A stretch of 14,550 nucleotides of DNA, taken from positions 1 through 14,550 of the forward strand of contig JAFAUA010000102.1 in NCBI GenBank assembly GCA_019243595.1, given 5' to 3'. The translations under genes were made by a program, and so were the position numbers. The notes under the pieces were generated by a model. That model was not told where the DNA came from. It saw only the letters and a list, made by a program, of their open reading frames with translations, and did not search any database. This document shows, piece by piece, positions 7,066-13,594 of the stretch. This stretch comes from Acidimicrobiia bacterium (GTDB lineage: Bacteria > Actinomycetota > Acidimicrobiia > Acidimicrobiales > AC-14). Numbering within the stretch: position 1 is the first letter of the stretch; each line of letters begins with the position of its first letter.

Positions 7066-7154
7066 CGGCGTCCGCCGGTAGTCGTGCCGCCTGCGGCGGC
7101 GCCCTCTTCTCTCGAGCGATCACCGTCGAGCTTCGCTCGTCGCTGCTCGTTCAT
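7062..7154 (-). CDS. Possible 30-codon leader ORF overlapping the ydjC-like start
   Basis: ATG 7154 opens a 30-residue frame (MNEQRRAKLDGDRSREEG, then Ala/Gly/Thr-rich, ending GGRR) whose TGA (7064-7062) overlaps the ATG of the deacetylase as ATGA. AAAGG sits just 2 nt before the ATG, closer than ideal. The peptide is highly charged, has no recognisable domain, and its DNA coincides with several hairpins, so it may be a leader peptide or a chance frame across a structured or repeated element. It is reported because of the exact stop/start coupling. Confidence 0.3.
   Translation of the reverse strand: MNEQRRAKLDGDRSREEGAAAGGTTTGGRR
7086..7139 (-). repeat. Compact palindromic element upstream of the ydjC-like gene
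   Basis: Two perfect hairpins with 3-nt loops lie within 54 bp: 7086-7091 pairs with 7095-7100 (GCCGCC/GGCGGC) and 7127-7131 pairs with 7135-7139 (CGAGC/GCTCG). An alternative 7-bp stem pairs 7113-7119 (CGAGCGA) with 7133-7139 (TCGCTCG), mutually exclusive with the second hairpin. Such an arrangement fits a dispersed intergenic palindrome or a switchable leader RNA. No second copy was found in the window. The function is unknown. Confidence 0.4.
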
Positions 7155-7191
7155 GACCTTTGAAAGTAGCGACGTCGGCGCGGGAAGGGCG

Positions 7192-7216
7192 CTGGTCGGC
7201 CGTGCACGCCGACCAG
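7192..7216. promoter_or_regulatory. Perfect 9-bp inverted repeat in the gap upstream of the ydjC-like gene
   Basis: CTGGTCGGC (7192-7200) and GCCGACCAG (7208-7216) are exact reverse complements separated by 7 nt. The repeat is about 40 bp upstream of the mini-ORF start at 7154 and 134 bp past the stop of the MpaB-like gene. It could be an operator for the deacetylase or a distant terminator of the MpaB unit; there is no T-run. The rest of the 7155-7350 gap shows nothing else I can support. Confidence 0.4.
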
Positions 7217-7350
7217 AGACCACGTCCGGCGTCTCGCGCTTGGGCGGCGGCGGCGACGAACTCGCTGGTGTGAGCGACAGGCGGCTAGGGCTCGCGACGA
7301 TTGCTGGACACCCCCGTTCCTCTGGGCTACGTCACTAACGGACGGACGGA

Positions 7351-8229
7351 TCAGGGCACAGTGCCGCGCTCGCGTTGCCACGCGGCGTATGCGCTTGGCT
7401 GCCAGCGGACCGTCGGCGGCAGGAAGCGCCACGTGCGGGCCACGGTCTGTTCGATGAGTTGAAGCTGCACCTGGTCCGCGCTCGTCCACCGGATACCGAA
7501 GCGCTCTCGGACAGCAGCGGGGAGACCGCCTACGGCCACAAGGCGCGACGGGTGCCTCAGCAGGCGGCGTACGAGGGGCTGGTCGGCGACGGGTCGCAGC
7601 GGCGCGGGCACGGCCGCGCGATCGCCCATTGGAGGGAGAGGCGCGTCGAGCGCGCTCAGGACGAAGCGCACGGCCTCGTTCATCTCCAGAACCTCGGTGC
7701 AGACCCGATCCCACTCCGCCTGGAACCCAGCCCGGTCATGCGGGACGATCCGGTCGCTGACCCCGTAGCGGCGATACCAGGCCACGCCTTCCAGGTAGAG
7801 GCGCTCCCGCTCCTCGATGCTGAGCCGGTGGCGGTCGAAGCGGTCGGCGACCTGTTCGGCCATGAACTGGAAAGTGGCGTGGGCCCACCAGAAGGTGGCG
7901 GGGTCGAGGGCGTGGTAGCGCCGGCCGGCGGCGTCGGTACCCCGGATCGAGCGGTGGAAGTCACGGATCTGCCGGCCCGTGTCGTAGGAGGCGACGCCGT
8001 CGTAGACGGCGCCCAGGATTCGGGGAAGGGATCGGAACACGCGATCGGCCGGATCCTCGAAGAAGTTCGAGTGCTCGAGCACACCGGCGCCGATGGCCGG
8101 GTACATGAGCTGGAGGAGCCCGATGGTGCCGCCCAGGAAGGCAATGCGCGTGTCGCCCGCGTAGCGCCAGAGGAGCGAGGATGGCCCAAGCTCGACAGTG
8201 GGCACCGGGGAACTCAGGCACTCGCTCAC
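7351..8229 (-). CDS. MpaB/rubber oxygenase-like protein (DUF2236)
   Basis: Predicted oxygenase of the DUF2236 family, which includes latex-clearing protein (Lcp, a b-type heme dioxygenase) and fungal MpaB. The 292-residue protein shows the typical family core: an early RIAFLGGTIGLLQLMYPAIGAGVLEHS (residues 28-54), FRSLPRILGAVYDG (65-78), then GTDAAGRRYHALDP and FWWAHATFQFM (97-123), and late RYGVSDRIVP. I do not assign the heme ligand with confidence, although His117 is a natural candidate for testing. No signal peptide is visible. The GTG start at 8229 lacks a clear ribosome binding site. It lies 18 bp downstream of the Tat-exported FAD oxidoreductase on the same strand, so the two are probably one transcription unit. 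The substrate is unknown. Confidence 0.82.
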   Translation of the reverse strand: MSECLSSPVPTVELGPSSLLWRYAGDTRIAFLGGTIGLLQLMYPAIGAGVLEHSNFFEDPADRVFRSLPRILGAVYDGVASYDTGRQIRDFHRSIRGTDAAGRRYHALDPATFWWAHATFQFMAEQVADRFDRHRLSIEERERLYLEGVAWYRRYGVSDRIVPHDRAGFQAEWDRVCTEVLEMNEAVRFVLSALDAPLPPMGDRAAVPAPLRPVADQPLVRRLLRHPSRLVAVGGLPAAVRERFGIRWTSADQVQLQLIEQTVARTWRFLPPTVRWQPSAYAAWQRERGTVP

Positions 8230-8247
8230 AGGCTCAGAGGGCGGGCA

Positions 8248-10071
8248 TCAGGCCGGCACGCCGGCAGGAAGGAGGTCGAGGAGATTGGGCTGTCCCAGTC
8301 GGTAGCGCTGCTCGTCCACACGCTTGGCCGGACCCCAGGTCGGGGGCTCCCACAACGTTCCGAGTGCGACTGGCGTGGCCTTCGACCCGGTGGCGTCGAG
8401 GACGCCGTTGGCGGCGGCTCGACCGGCCTCGTTGGCGCCTTCCATCGTGGCCAGGTCGATGTTGCAGCGGACGTAGTCAGCTGCGAGGAACAGGTTCGGT
8501 ATCGACGTCGTCGCGTCGGGGCGGTCCGCCAAAGACCCGGCGGTGTTGATCAGCAGCGGCTCGGTGCTCGTCGCCGGCTTCCCGGCTGCGAACACGACCG
8601 CGGGGTCGAGGAACCAGTCGTAGAGCATGTCGTCGGTCAACTCGACGTCGTCGCTCGTGTTCAGCCCGGCCTTGACCTGCGCCCAGCACTCCGCGGCGAT
8701 CTCCTCCGGCGTGCAGTCCACCGCCGCCTTGCCGTACAGGACGCCAGGTGTGAAGAAGTCGGAGATGTCGACCGAAAGAATGTCGCGCAGGCGACCGTCC
8801 CCGTATGTCGACGCGAGATCGTTCCGCCAGAAGACCCCTTGGTCGATCGAAGTCAGTGCCCACGGGCTCGACAGGTAGGCGACGTGTCCCCGCACTGGAT
8901 GCGGCGGCATGCGGTTCAGGAAGAACTGCACCCCGTTCATGTAGTCGTACTGGAGCGCGTCGAGACGTGCGAGCTCGGGAACGGCGTGCCGTACCGGTTG
9001 GTCGAACAACGCGCGCGCCTTCTCGACCGGCATGGCCGCTACGTAGTGCGCCGCAGACACGTCGAGGGCGTGGCCGCCGGCGTCGACCAGTGTGGCGCTC
9101 CTGACGCGTCCGCCGTGCATGCGCAACCGTTGTGCCGACCAGCCGGTCGCGAAGTGCACGCCCAGTTGGCGCAAGTGTGCGACCCACGGGTCGATCCATG
9201 CTTCGTTGGTCGGCGCGTCCAGCAGCCGGTCGGCAGCGCCGTAGCCGCTCTGCTGTCGTATCTCGGGTGACGCCTGCGACATGGCTGCGTAGATGAAGGC
9301 GAGCGCCATCAACCCGATGGTGCGCGCCGAGGCCTTGGTGCCCTTCGCAGCGACGAGGGTCTTCGTGAGGCCGTTGCCGAACGTGCGCTGGTACGCGGGC
9401 GAAAAACGCGCGGCGTTGGCGAAGTCCCACCACGACATGTGTTCCCACTCACCGACTCGGCGGGCGTCGCTGCTCGTCTGAAACACGAGCATCTTGCGCA
9501 CGAGGTACTCGATCTCGTTCGGCGGCACCGCGCCGGCCAGGCCGATCGTCGTGATGATCGACCGCATCCCCTCTTGGAATCCCGCCTGGTCGAACGCCGG
9601 GAGCAGCCACGCCTGCCCGTACTCGAAGACGAACATCTCCTGACTGGCATCGACGAGATGCCCGAGCACCCCGTTCGCGCTGCCAGCCACGGGTATGCGA
9701 GCCATCGTGTCGGGCACGTTCTTGTAGAAGCCCGGGAAGAAGCGGAACCCGTGCTCCCCCGGGAGGTCGCGGCGCCCGCCCGCAGCAGTACCGGCGACGG
9801 CGATGCTGCGCGCTTTGCCGCCCAAGGCTTTGGGTTCGAAGACCGTGACCCGAAGGCCGCGCTCGGCCAGCTCGTGTGCCACTGTCAGTCCGCCGACGCC
9901 GCCCCCGAGCACGGCGACCTGCGTCGACACCCGCGAGCTTGCCCGTCTGGCTGCTCGGGTCCGTCCGGCTGCTCGGGCCGATGCCGGTCGCAGCGCCGCC
10001 GTCGCCGCCACCGCCCCCGCGCCGGCGAGGAACCGCCGACGGCTGAACTGCTTCGCTTCGATGCGCCCCAT
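8248..10071 (-). CDS. Tat-exported FAD-dependent oxidoreductase (phytoene desaturase/amine oxidase-like)
   Basis: A 607-residue flavoprotein with a twin-arginine signal, SRRRFLA at residues 10-16 followed by an Ala-rich hydrophobic stretch, so it is likely folded with FAD and then exported. The Rossmann FAD motif is GGGVGG at 56-61 in VAVLGGGVGGLTVAHELAE, with Glu79 ending the second strand (VTVFEPKALGGKA). The C-terminal FAD-binding block typical of amine oxidases and phytoene-type desaturases is NLFLAADYV...ATMEGANEAGRAAANGV at about 526-558. It resembles the hydroxysqualene dehydroxylase/phytoene desaturase superfamily, but the substrate cannot be chosen. ATG 10071 has a good CCGGAGAG ribosome binding site about 8 nt upstream. 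It is the first gene of a unit with the MpaB-like gene and is divergent from a TetR regulator. Confidence 0.85.
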   Translation of the reverse strand: MGRIEAKQFSRRRFLAGAGAVAATAALRPASARAAGRTRAARRASSRVSTQVAVLGGGVGGLTVAHELAERGLRVTVFEPKALGGKARSIAVAGTAAGGRRDLPGEHGFRFFPGFYKNVPDTMARIPVAGSANGVLGHLVDASQEMFVFEYGQAWLLPAFDQAGFQEGMRSIITTIGLAGAVPPNEIEYLVRKMLVFQTSSDARRVGEWEHMSWWDFANAARFSPAYQRTFGNGLTKTLVAAKGTKASARTIGLMALAFIYAAMSQASPEIRQQSGYGAADRLLDAPTNEAWIDPWVAHLRQLGVHFATGWSAQRLRMHGGRVRSATLVDAGGHALDVSAAHYVAAMPVEKARALFDQPVRHAVPELARLDALQYDYMNGVQFFLNRMPPHPVRGHVAYLSSPWALTSIDQGVFWRNDLASTYGDGRLRDILSVDISDFFTPGVLYGKAAVDCTPEEIAAECWAQVKAGLNTSDDVELTDDMLYDWFLDPAVVFAAGKPATSTEPLLINTAGSLADRPDATTSIPNLFLAADYVRCNIDLATMEGANEAGRAAANGVLDATGSKATPVALGTLWEPPTWGPAKRVDEQRYRLGQPNLLDLLPAGVPA

Positions 10072-10107
10072 AACGAATCTCTCCGGTTGACAATCTGACG
10101 ATGATGA

Positions 10108-10133
10108 TCTTCAGAAAGGTTTGCATCTGAAGA
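10108..10133. promoter_or_regulatory. Candidate TetR operator between divergent FAD-oxidoreductase and tetR genes
   Basis: TCTTCAGA (10108-10115) and TCTGAAGA (10126-10133) are exact inverted repeats separated by 10 bp, centred in the 86-bp gap between the divergent starts. TTGACA at 10087-10092 (+ strand) and TTGACG at 10146-10141 (- strand) flank it as possible -35 elements, though matching -10 boxes are weak. Position and symmetry fit a TetR dimer site controlling both directions. Confidence 0.6.
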
Positions 10134-10157
10134 CGCACGTCGTCAAACTGGTTGGTG

Positions 10158-10784
10158 ATGACTACGTCGACCCGGGCCCGGTCCTACGGCGGGGTGAGCG
10201 CACCTCAGCGGATTGCCGACCGCCGGAGCCGACTCGTCGCCGCCGCAGTCGAGCTCTACGGCACGCAGGGCTACGCCGCGACGGGCGTCAAGGACGTGTG
10301 CCGTGCCGCCGGCGTCACCGACCGCTATTTCTACGAGTCGTTCCGCAACCAGTCGGAGTTGTTCAGCGCGGCGTTCGAACAATGCGTCACGCAGCTCCTG
10401 GGTGCAGTCGCCAGCGCCGTGGCCGCGGTCCCCGCCGAGCCGGCGGTGCAGGCCCGCGCAGCGATCGAGACATTCGTGCGCACGCTGACTGCGGACCGCC
10501 GCGTCACGCGGCTGCTGTTTGTCGAACCGGCATCCGTCGGCGGCGAGGTCGAGCGTGAGGTCCGGGGATCGATCCGACGCTTCGCGGATCTCGTCGCGGC
10601 AACGGCGACGCCCCACCTACCCGACATGCCCGAGCAGCTCCTCACGATGGGGGCGCTATCGCTCGTCGGCGCCATCCAGAACGTGCTGATCGAATGGCTC
10701 GATGGCGGCCTCGAAGCCAGCGTCGACGAGATGATCGACTATTTCGTCAGCCTGCTCCTCGTAGCCGCCGACGCTGGGAGCTGA
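10158..10784 (+). CDS. TetR family transcriptional regulator
   Basis: A 208-residue one-component repressor. The N-terminal TetR helix-turn-helix domain is clear: RSRLVAAAVELYGTQGYAATGVKDVCRAAGV, then TDRYFYESFRNQSELFSAAFE, where the YFYESFRNQSELF block is the hallmark recognition and post-helix region. The C-terminal half is helical and variable, with VRTLTADRRVTRLLFVEPAS and a long final helix pair, as expected for a ligand-binding dimer domain; the ligand is unknown. Three consecutive in-frame starts (TTG 10152, GTG 10155, ATG 10158) are present, and ATG is preferred. It is divergent from the FAD oxidoreductase/MpaB-like pair with an interrupted palindrome between them, so it likely controls that unit and itself. 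Confidence 0.9.
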   Translation: MTTSTRARSYGGVSAPQRIADRRSRLVAAAVELYGTQGYAATGVKDVCRAAGVTDRYFYESFRNQSELFSAAFEQCVTQLLGAVASAVAAVPAEPAVQARAAIETFVRTLTADRRVTRLLFVEPASVGGEVEREVRGSIRRFADLVAATATPHLPDMPEQLLTMGALSLVGAIQNVLIEWLDGGLEASVDEMIDYFVSLLLVAADAGS

Positions 10785-10945
10785 CCGGCACTCCTCCGTG
10801 GTTCCGGGTGGGCCGTACACGAGTCCGTGCGGTGATACGAGAACGCCCGGACCTCGTCGTCGGGTCCCGTGTGGCGGCGACCCAGGCGACCTCGACACGG
10901 TGGCCGACCTGCGCAGACCTCGACGTCCTAGGTCCGCCTCTGTGA

Positions 10946-11854
10946 TCAGTGGTCTGCGCGTGCCTTGTCCTTGACTGCGTCGACAATCGGCGGCGCCGAC
11001 TTCCAGTTCGGGATGCCGTCCTCTTCGAGCGCCACCGGCCATCTGTTGTCGTGAACCTGAGCCCAGTGCGAGTGATTCAACTCGTGGACCGAGAAACACG
11101 CGTTCAGCGCGTTGTAGAAGCCCATGTTGTCAACCGACTGGTTGACCGACTCCTTGATGAGAAGCGCGGTCATCGTTGGCAGATCTGCGATCCGTCGGGC
11201 GAACTCGAGGGTGCGCTCGGAGCGTTCGTCGGATGGGAACACCTTGCTGACCATGCCGAGCCGGTGGGCCTCGTCCGCATCGAGGGCGTCACCGGTGAGC
11301 AGGAGCTCCTTCGCCTTCCGCGGACCGAACTCCCACGGGTGGGCGAAGTATTCGAGACCGCACATGCCGAGTCGGGTGCCCACCACGTCGGCGAAACGTG
11401 TGTTGTCGTCACACACAATGAGGTCGCAGGCCCAGAGCAGCATCAGTCCGGCGGCGTACACGTCGCCGTGTGCCTCGCCGATCGTGATCTTGCGGAGATT
11501 CCGCCAGCGGCGGGTGTTGTCGAAGAAGTAGTGCCACTCCTGCAGCATGAGCTTCTCGGCCCCGTCGCGCGTCCCGCCATTCATCGCCCGGGTGGGATGG
11601 AGGGTGGGCCCAGGCGTCATCTCCGCCATGGTCACCTTCGAGCCCACGTCGTGTCCGGACGAGAACATGGGCCCGCTTCCGCCGAGGATGACGACCCGAA
11701 CGTCGTCGTCTGCCTCGGCGCGCAAGAACGCGTCGTTGAGCTCGACCAACATGCCGCGGTTCTGAGCGTTGCGAGCATCTGGCCGGTTCAGCATGATGCG
11801 CACGATCCCTCCGTCGTCGATCGGCTCGTAGAGAACGAACTTGTAGTCGGACAT
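10946..11854 (-). CDS. Crotonase-fold (enoyl-CoA hydratase/isomerase family) protein lacking both hydratase glutamates
   Basis: A 302-residue crotonase-superfamily protein, probably acting on an acyl-CoA. Family features are IVRIMLNRPDARNAQ (residues 17-31), VRVVILGGSGPMFSSGHD (52-69, first oxyanion-hole region), GDVYAAGLMLLWACDLIVCDD (130-150) and FADVVGTRLG. In classical hydratases the motif GGGCE and a later FGxPE supply two catalytic Glu; here the aligned positions are Met138 and about Val157/158, so ordinary hydration is doubtful. It is about 40 residues longer than typical, with an insert near 75-115 and a C-terminal extension. ATG 11854 has a good GAGGGAG ribosome binding site. It lies 88 bp downstream of the SDR genes, possibly with its own promoter. 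The reaction is unassigned; isomerase, hydrolase or lyase activities of the superfamily are all possible. Confidence 0.85.
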   Translation of the reverse strand: MSDYKFVLYEPIDDGGIVRIMLNRPDARNAQNRGMLVELNDAFLRAEADDDVRVVILGGSGPMFSSGHDVGSKVTMAEMTPGPTLHPTRAMNGGTRDGAEKLMLQEWHYFFDNTRRWRNLRKITIGEAHGDVYAAGLMLLWACDLIVCDDNTRFADVVGTRLGMCGLEYFAHPWEFGPRKAKELLLTGDALDADEAHRLGMVSKVFPSDERSERTLEFARRIADLPTMTALLIKESVNQSVDNMGFYNALNACFSVHELNHSHWAQVHDNRWPVALEEDGIPNWKSAPPIVDAVKDKARADH

Positions 11855-11942
11855 GGCAGCTCCCTCGAGACGCGTTCTGTGCGAGACCCTAGTTCTAAGG
11901 CAGTGGACTTAACAGAGTCTGCTACCGCAGGCTTCCACTCGC

Positions 11943-12740
11943 CTAGGGCGCGTGGTTCGCGCGCCCGGCGAGTCCGGGCGAGTGGACGGTCATGCCGCCG
12001 TTGACCGCGAACTCCTGACCCTGGAGATAGCGAGCGTCGTCACTGAACAAATACGCGACGAGGGACGCGATGTCCCGACCCACGCCGAGGTCGGGCGTGA
12101 GCACCTGGTCGAGAACGTTCTGCTTCACGGCGCTGGGCATCAAGTTCGTGCCTTGGTCGTGGAGGATCAGGCCGGGAAGGATCGTGTTCGCCCGGATGCC
12201 TCTCTTGCCGTACTGGGTCGCGACTGTCCGCATCAGGGCGGCGACGCTGGCCTTGGTGGTCCCGTAGGCGGTTTTGTCAAAACCGGCGTGGGTGGCCGCC
12301 ATCGACGACGTGGCCACGATTGAACCGCCCCCCTGGTCGACCATCGTCGGGATCACCGCCTTGCAGCACAGCCACGTTCCAATCACGTTGACCTGGAAGG
12401 CGTGCTCGAACACGCTCCGTTCGAGGTCCATGAGGTCCCCGTCGCGGCGGACGAGATGGGTGGCGGCCGCGTTGGCATGGAGTCCGTCGATGCGGCCGAA
12501 GGCGTCGATGGCGGCCTTCGCCATGGCCGCGACCTGCGCCTCATCGGTGATGTCGACCTCCACGGCGCAGGCCTGGTGGCCGGCGTTCGCCAGTTCGGCG
12601 GCAAGGTCCCGCGGCGCCCGATCGGGCAGATCGGCCACGACCACCGCAGCGCCGTGGTCGGCGAGGTAGCGGGACGTCCCGGCCCCGATGCCGCCGGCCC
12701 CGCCGGTGACGATGGCGACCTTGCCATCGAGGCTTCCCAT
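11943..12740 (-). CDS. Short-chain dehydrogenase/reductase (classical SDR)
   Basis: NAD(P)-dependent oxidoreductase of 265 residues. All classical SDR elements are present: TGGAGGIG (12-19) for the dinucleotide, Asp37 at the end of the second strand (VVVADLP) favouring NAD, DI at 63-64, NAAA (90-93), catalytic Ser146, and Tyr159 with Lys163 in YGTTK. The C-terminal G-x-x-x-x-VNGG-like block is GQEFAVNGG (241-249). The frame is open upstream to 12884, but ATG 12740 is the right start: it begins the SDR fold (MGSLDGKVAIVTGG) and overlaps the upstream SDR stop as TGATG, indicating translational coupling. The substrate is an alcohol or ketone of unknown identity; neighbours (P450, second SDR, crotonase) suggest a hydrophobic catabolic substrate. 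Confidence 0.9.
   Translation of the reverse strand: MGSLDGKVAIVTGGAGGIGAGTSRYLADHGAAVVVADLPDRAPRDLAAELANAGHQACAVEVDITDEAQVAAMAKAAIDAFGRIDGLHANAAATHLVRRDGDLMDLERSVFEHAFQVNVIGTWLCCKAVIPTMVDQGGGSIVATSSMAATHAGFDKTAYGTTKASVAALMRTVATQYGKRGIRANTILPGLILHDQGTNLMPSAVKQNVLDQVLTPDLGVGRDIASLVAYLFSDDARYLQGQEFAVNGGMTVHSPGLAGRANHAP
11946..11966 (-). terminator. GC hairpin at the 3' end of the second SDR gene
   Basis: GGGCGCG (11946-11952) and CGCGCCC (11960-11966) form a perfect 7-bp stem with a 7-nt loop, directly before the TAG stop of the SDR gene on the - strand. It may end or attenuate the P450-SDR-SDR transcript before the crotonase gene. There is no T-run, and GC-rich DNA forms such stems by chance. 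The 11855-11942 gap holds no clear promoter; TAGAAC there is only half of a KstR-like site. Confidence 0.4.
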
Positions 12741-13570
12741 CAGGTTGCTTCGGCGAGCCCCGAGAGAATCTCGTTGAGGTCGATGAGGCCCGTCGCCATC
12801 CCGGCGGCGAAGCCACCGTCGATGATGAGGTTCAATCCCGTGATGAAGGTGGCGGCGTCGCTGTTCAAGAACACCAGCGGCCACCCCATCTCCTCGGGCT
12901 GCGCCGCCCGGTCCAACGGCCCGTAGAACGCCTTAATCATCTCGGGCGGGGCGAACTTCTCGAACTCCGGCATCATCGGGGTGTCGGTGGAGCCGGGGCT
13001 GATGCAGTTGACCCGCACGCCGTCGCCGACGACGGCCAGGGCGCGGTTGATCGTGTAGAGGATCGCGGCCTGCTTGGAGAATCCGTAGCCCTCGTTCACG
13101 TTGTCGGCGTGGGCCTCGCACCACGCTTCAGCGGCCGCGAAGCTGCCGTCGGTGCTGAGGAAGTCGTTGAGCACGTCCAGGTTGTCCATGAACTGCATAC
13201 CGCCCATCGAGGCGATGAACGCCATTGCGCCGCCGCGGGGGACGAGCGGATGCACACCCTCCGCGACCTTGCGCAGGGCGCTGATGTTGACCTTCACGTT
13301 GTCGAGCGCGGAGTACGTCGGCGGTAGGCCCGCGCAGTAGAACACCGCGTGGAAGGGAGCTTCGAGCGACCCCAGCATCGAATCGACCTGTGACTCGTCG
13401 CGCAGGTCGCAACTCGTGAAGCTCGCCAGCTTGTAGTCGGGCTCGCGGTAGTCGACACCGTGCGCCTCGCCCCCGAGCAGCTGAACGGCCTTCGCCGCCG
13501 CGGCCCCCATGCCAGTCGCGCAGCCGACGAACAGACAGCGCTTCCCTTCGTAGCTGAACAGGTTCTTCAT
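12740..13570 (-). CDS. SDR resembling 3-alpha-hydroxysteroid dehydrogenase/carbonyl reductase
   Basis: SDR of 276 residues. The cofactor motif is VGCATGMGAAAAK (G16, G20, G22), Asp40 ends the second strand (favouring NAD), CDL at 54-56 and CAGLPPT at 79-85 follow. Catalytic residues are Ser121 (IASMGG), Tyr162 and Lys166 (YGFSK). The Ser-Tyr spacing of 41 residues, against about 13 in most SDRs, together with GCATGxGAA and CAGLxP, matches the Comamonas testosteroni 3-alpha-HSD/carbonyl reductase type as I recall it (Ser114, Tyr155, Lys159). The C-terminus has INLIIDGG-like NLIIDGGF (247-254). This supports oxidation or reduction of a hydroxyl on a steroid-like molecule, but many homologues have other substrates. 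ATG 13570 has a GGGGGAAG ribosome binding site. It lies 24 bp after the P450 and is coupled to the next SDR. Confidence 0.88.
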   Translation of the reverse strand: MKNLFSYEGKRCLFVGCATGMGAAAAKAVQLLGGEAHGVDYREPDYKLASFTSCDLRDESQVDSMLGSLEAPFHAVFYCAGLPPTYSALDNVKVNISALRKVAEGVHPLVPRGGAMAFIASMGGMQFMDNLDVLNDFLSTDGSFAAAEAWCEAHADNVNEGYGFSKQAAILYTINRALAVVGDGVRVNCISPGSTDTPMMPEFEKFAPPEMIKAFYGPLDRAAQPEEMGWPLVFLNSDAATFITGLNLIIDGGFAAGMATGLIDLNEILSGLAEAT

Positions 13571-13594
13571 ACGACTTCCCCCTGCGGGTCGTGG

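Noticed and set aside
8252..8265. GCCGG-CACG-CCGGC hairpin at the end of the FAD oxidoreductase gene
   Set aside because: Only a 5-bp GC stem within coding sequence and inside a probable operon; easily a chance event at this base composition.
7375..9270. Long + strand frame of about 630 codons opposite the MpaB-like and FAD oxidoreductase genes
   Set aside because: It is a high-GC antisense shadow with no recognisable motifs, while both - strand genes have clear family signatures, and the oxidoreductase also a good ribosome binding site.
10785..10945. Possible terminator between tetR and the crotonase gene
   Set aside because: Only short imperfect pairings (for example GTCCG/CGGAC with a long loop) were found in this 161-bp convergent gap; nothing strong enough to annotate.
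11855..11942. KstR-like operator upstream of the crotonase gene
   Set aside because: Only a TAGAAC half site is present on the - strand; the second half (GTTnnA) is missing, so the sterol-regulator link is not supported.
12741..12884. Extra 48 residues at the start of the second SDR
   Set aside because: This part is Arg/His-rich, overlaps the end of the upstream SDR in another frame, and the SDR fold begins exactly at the TGATG-coupled ATG.
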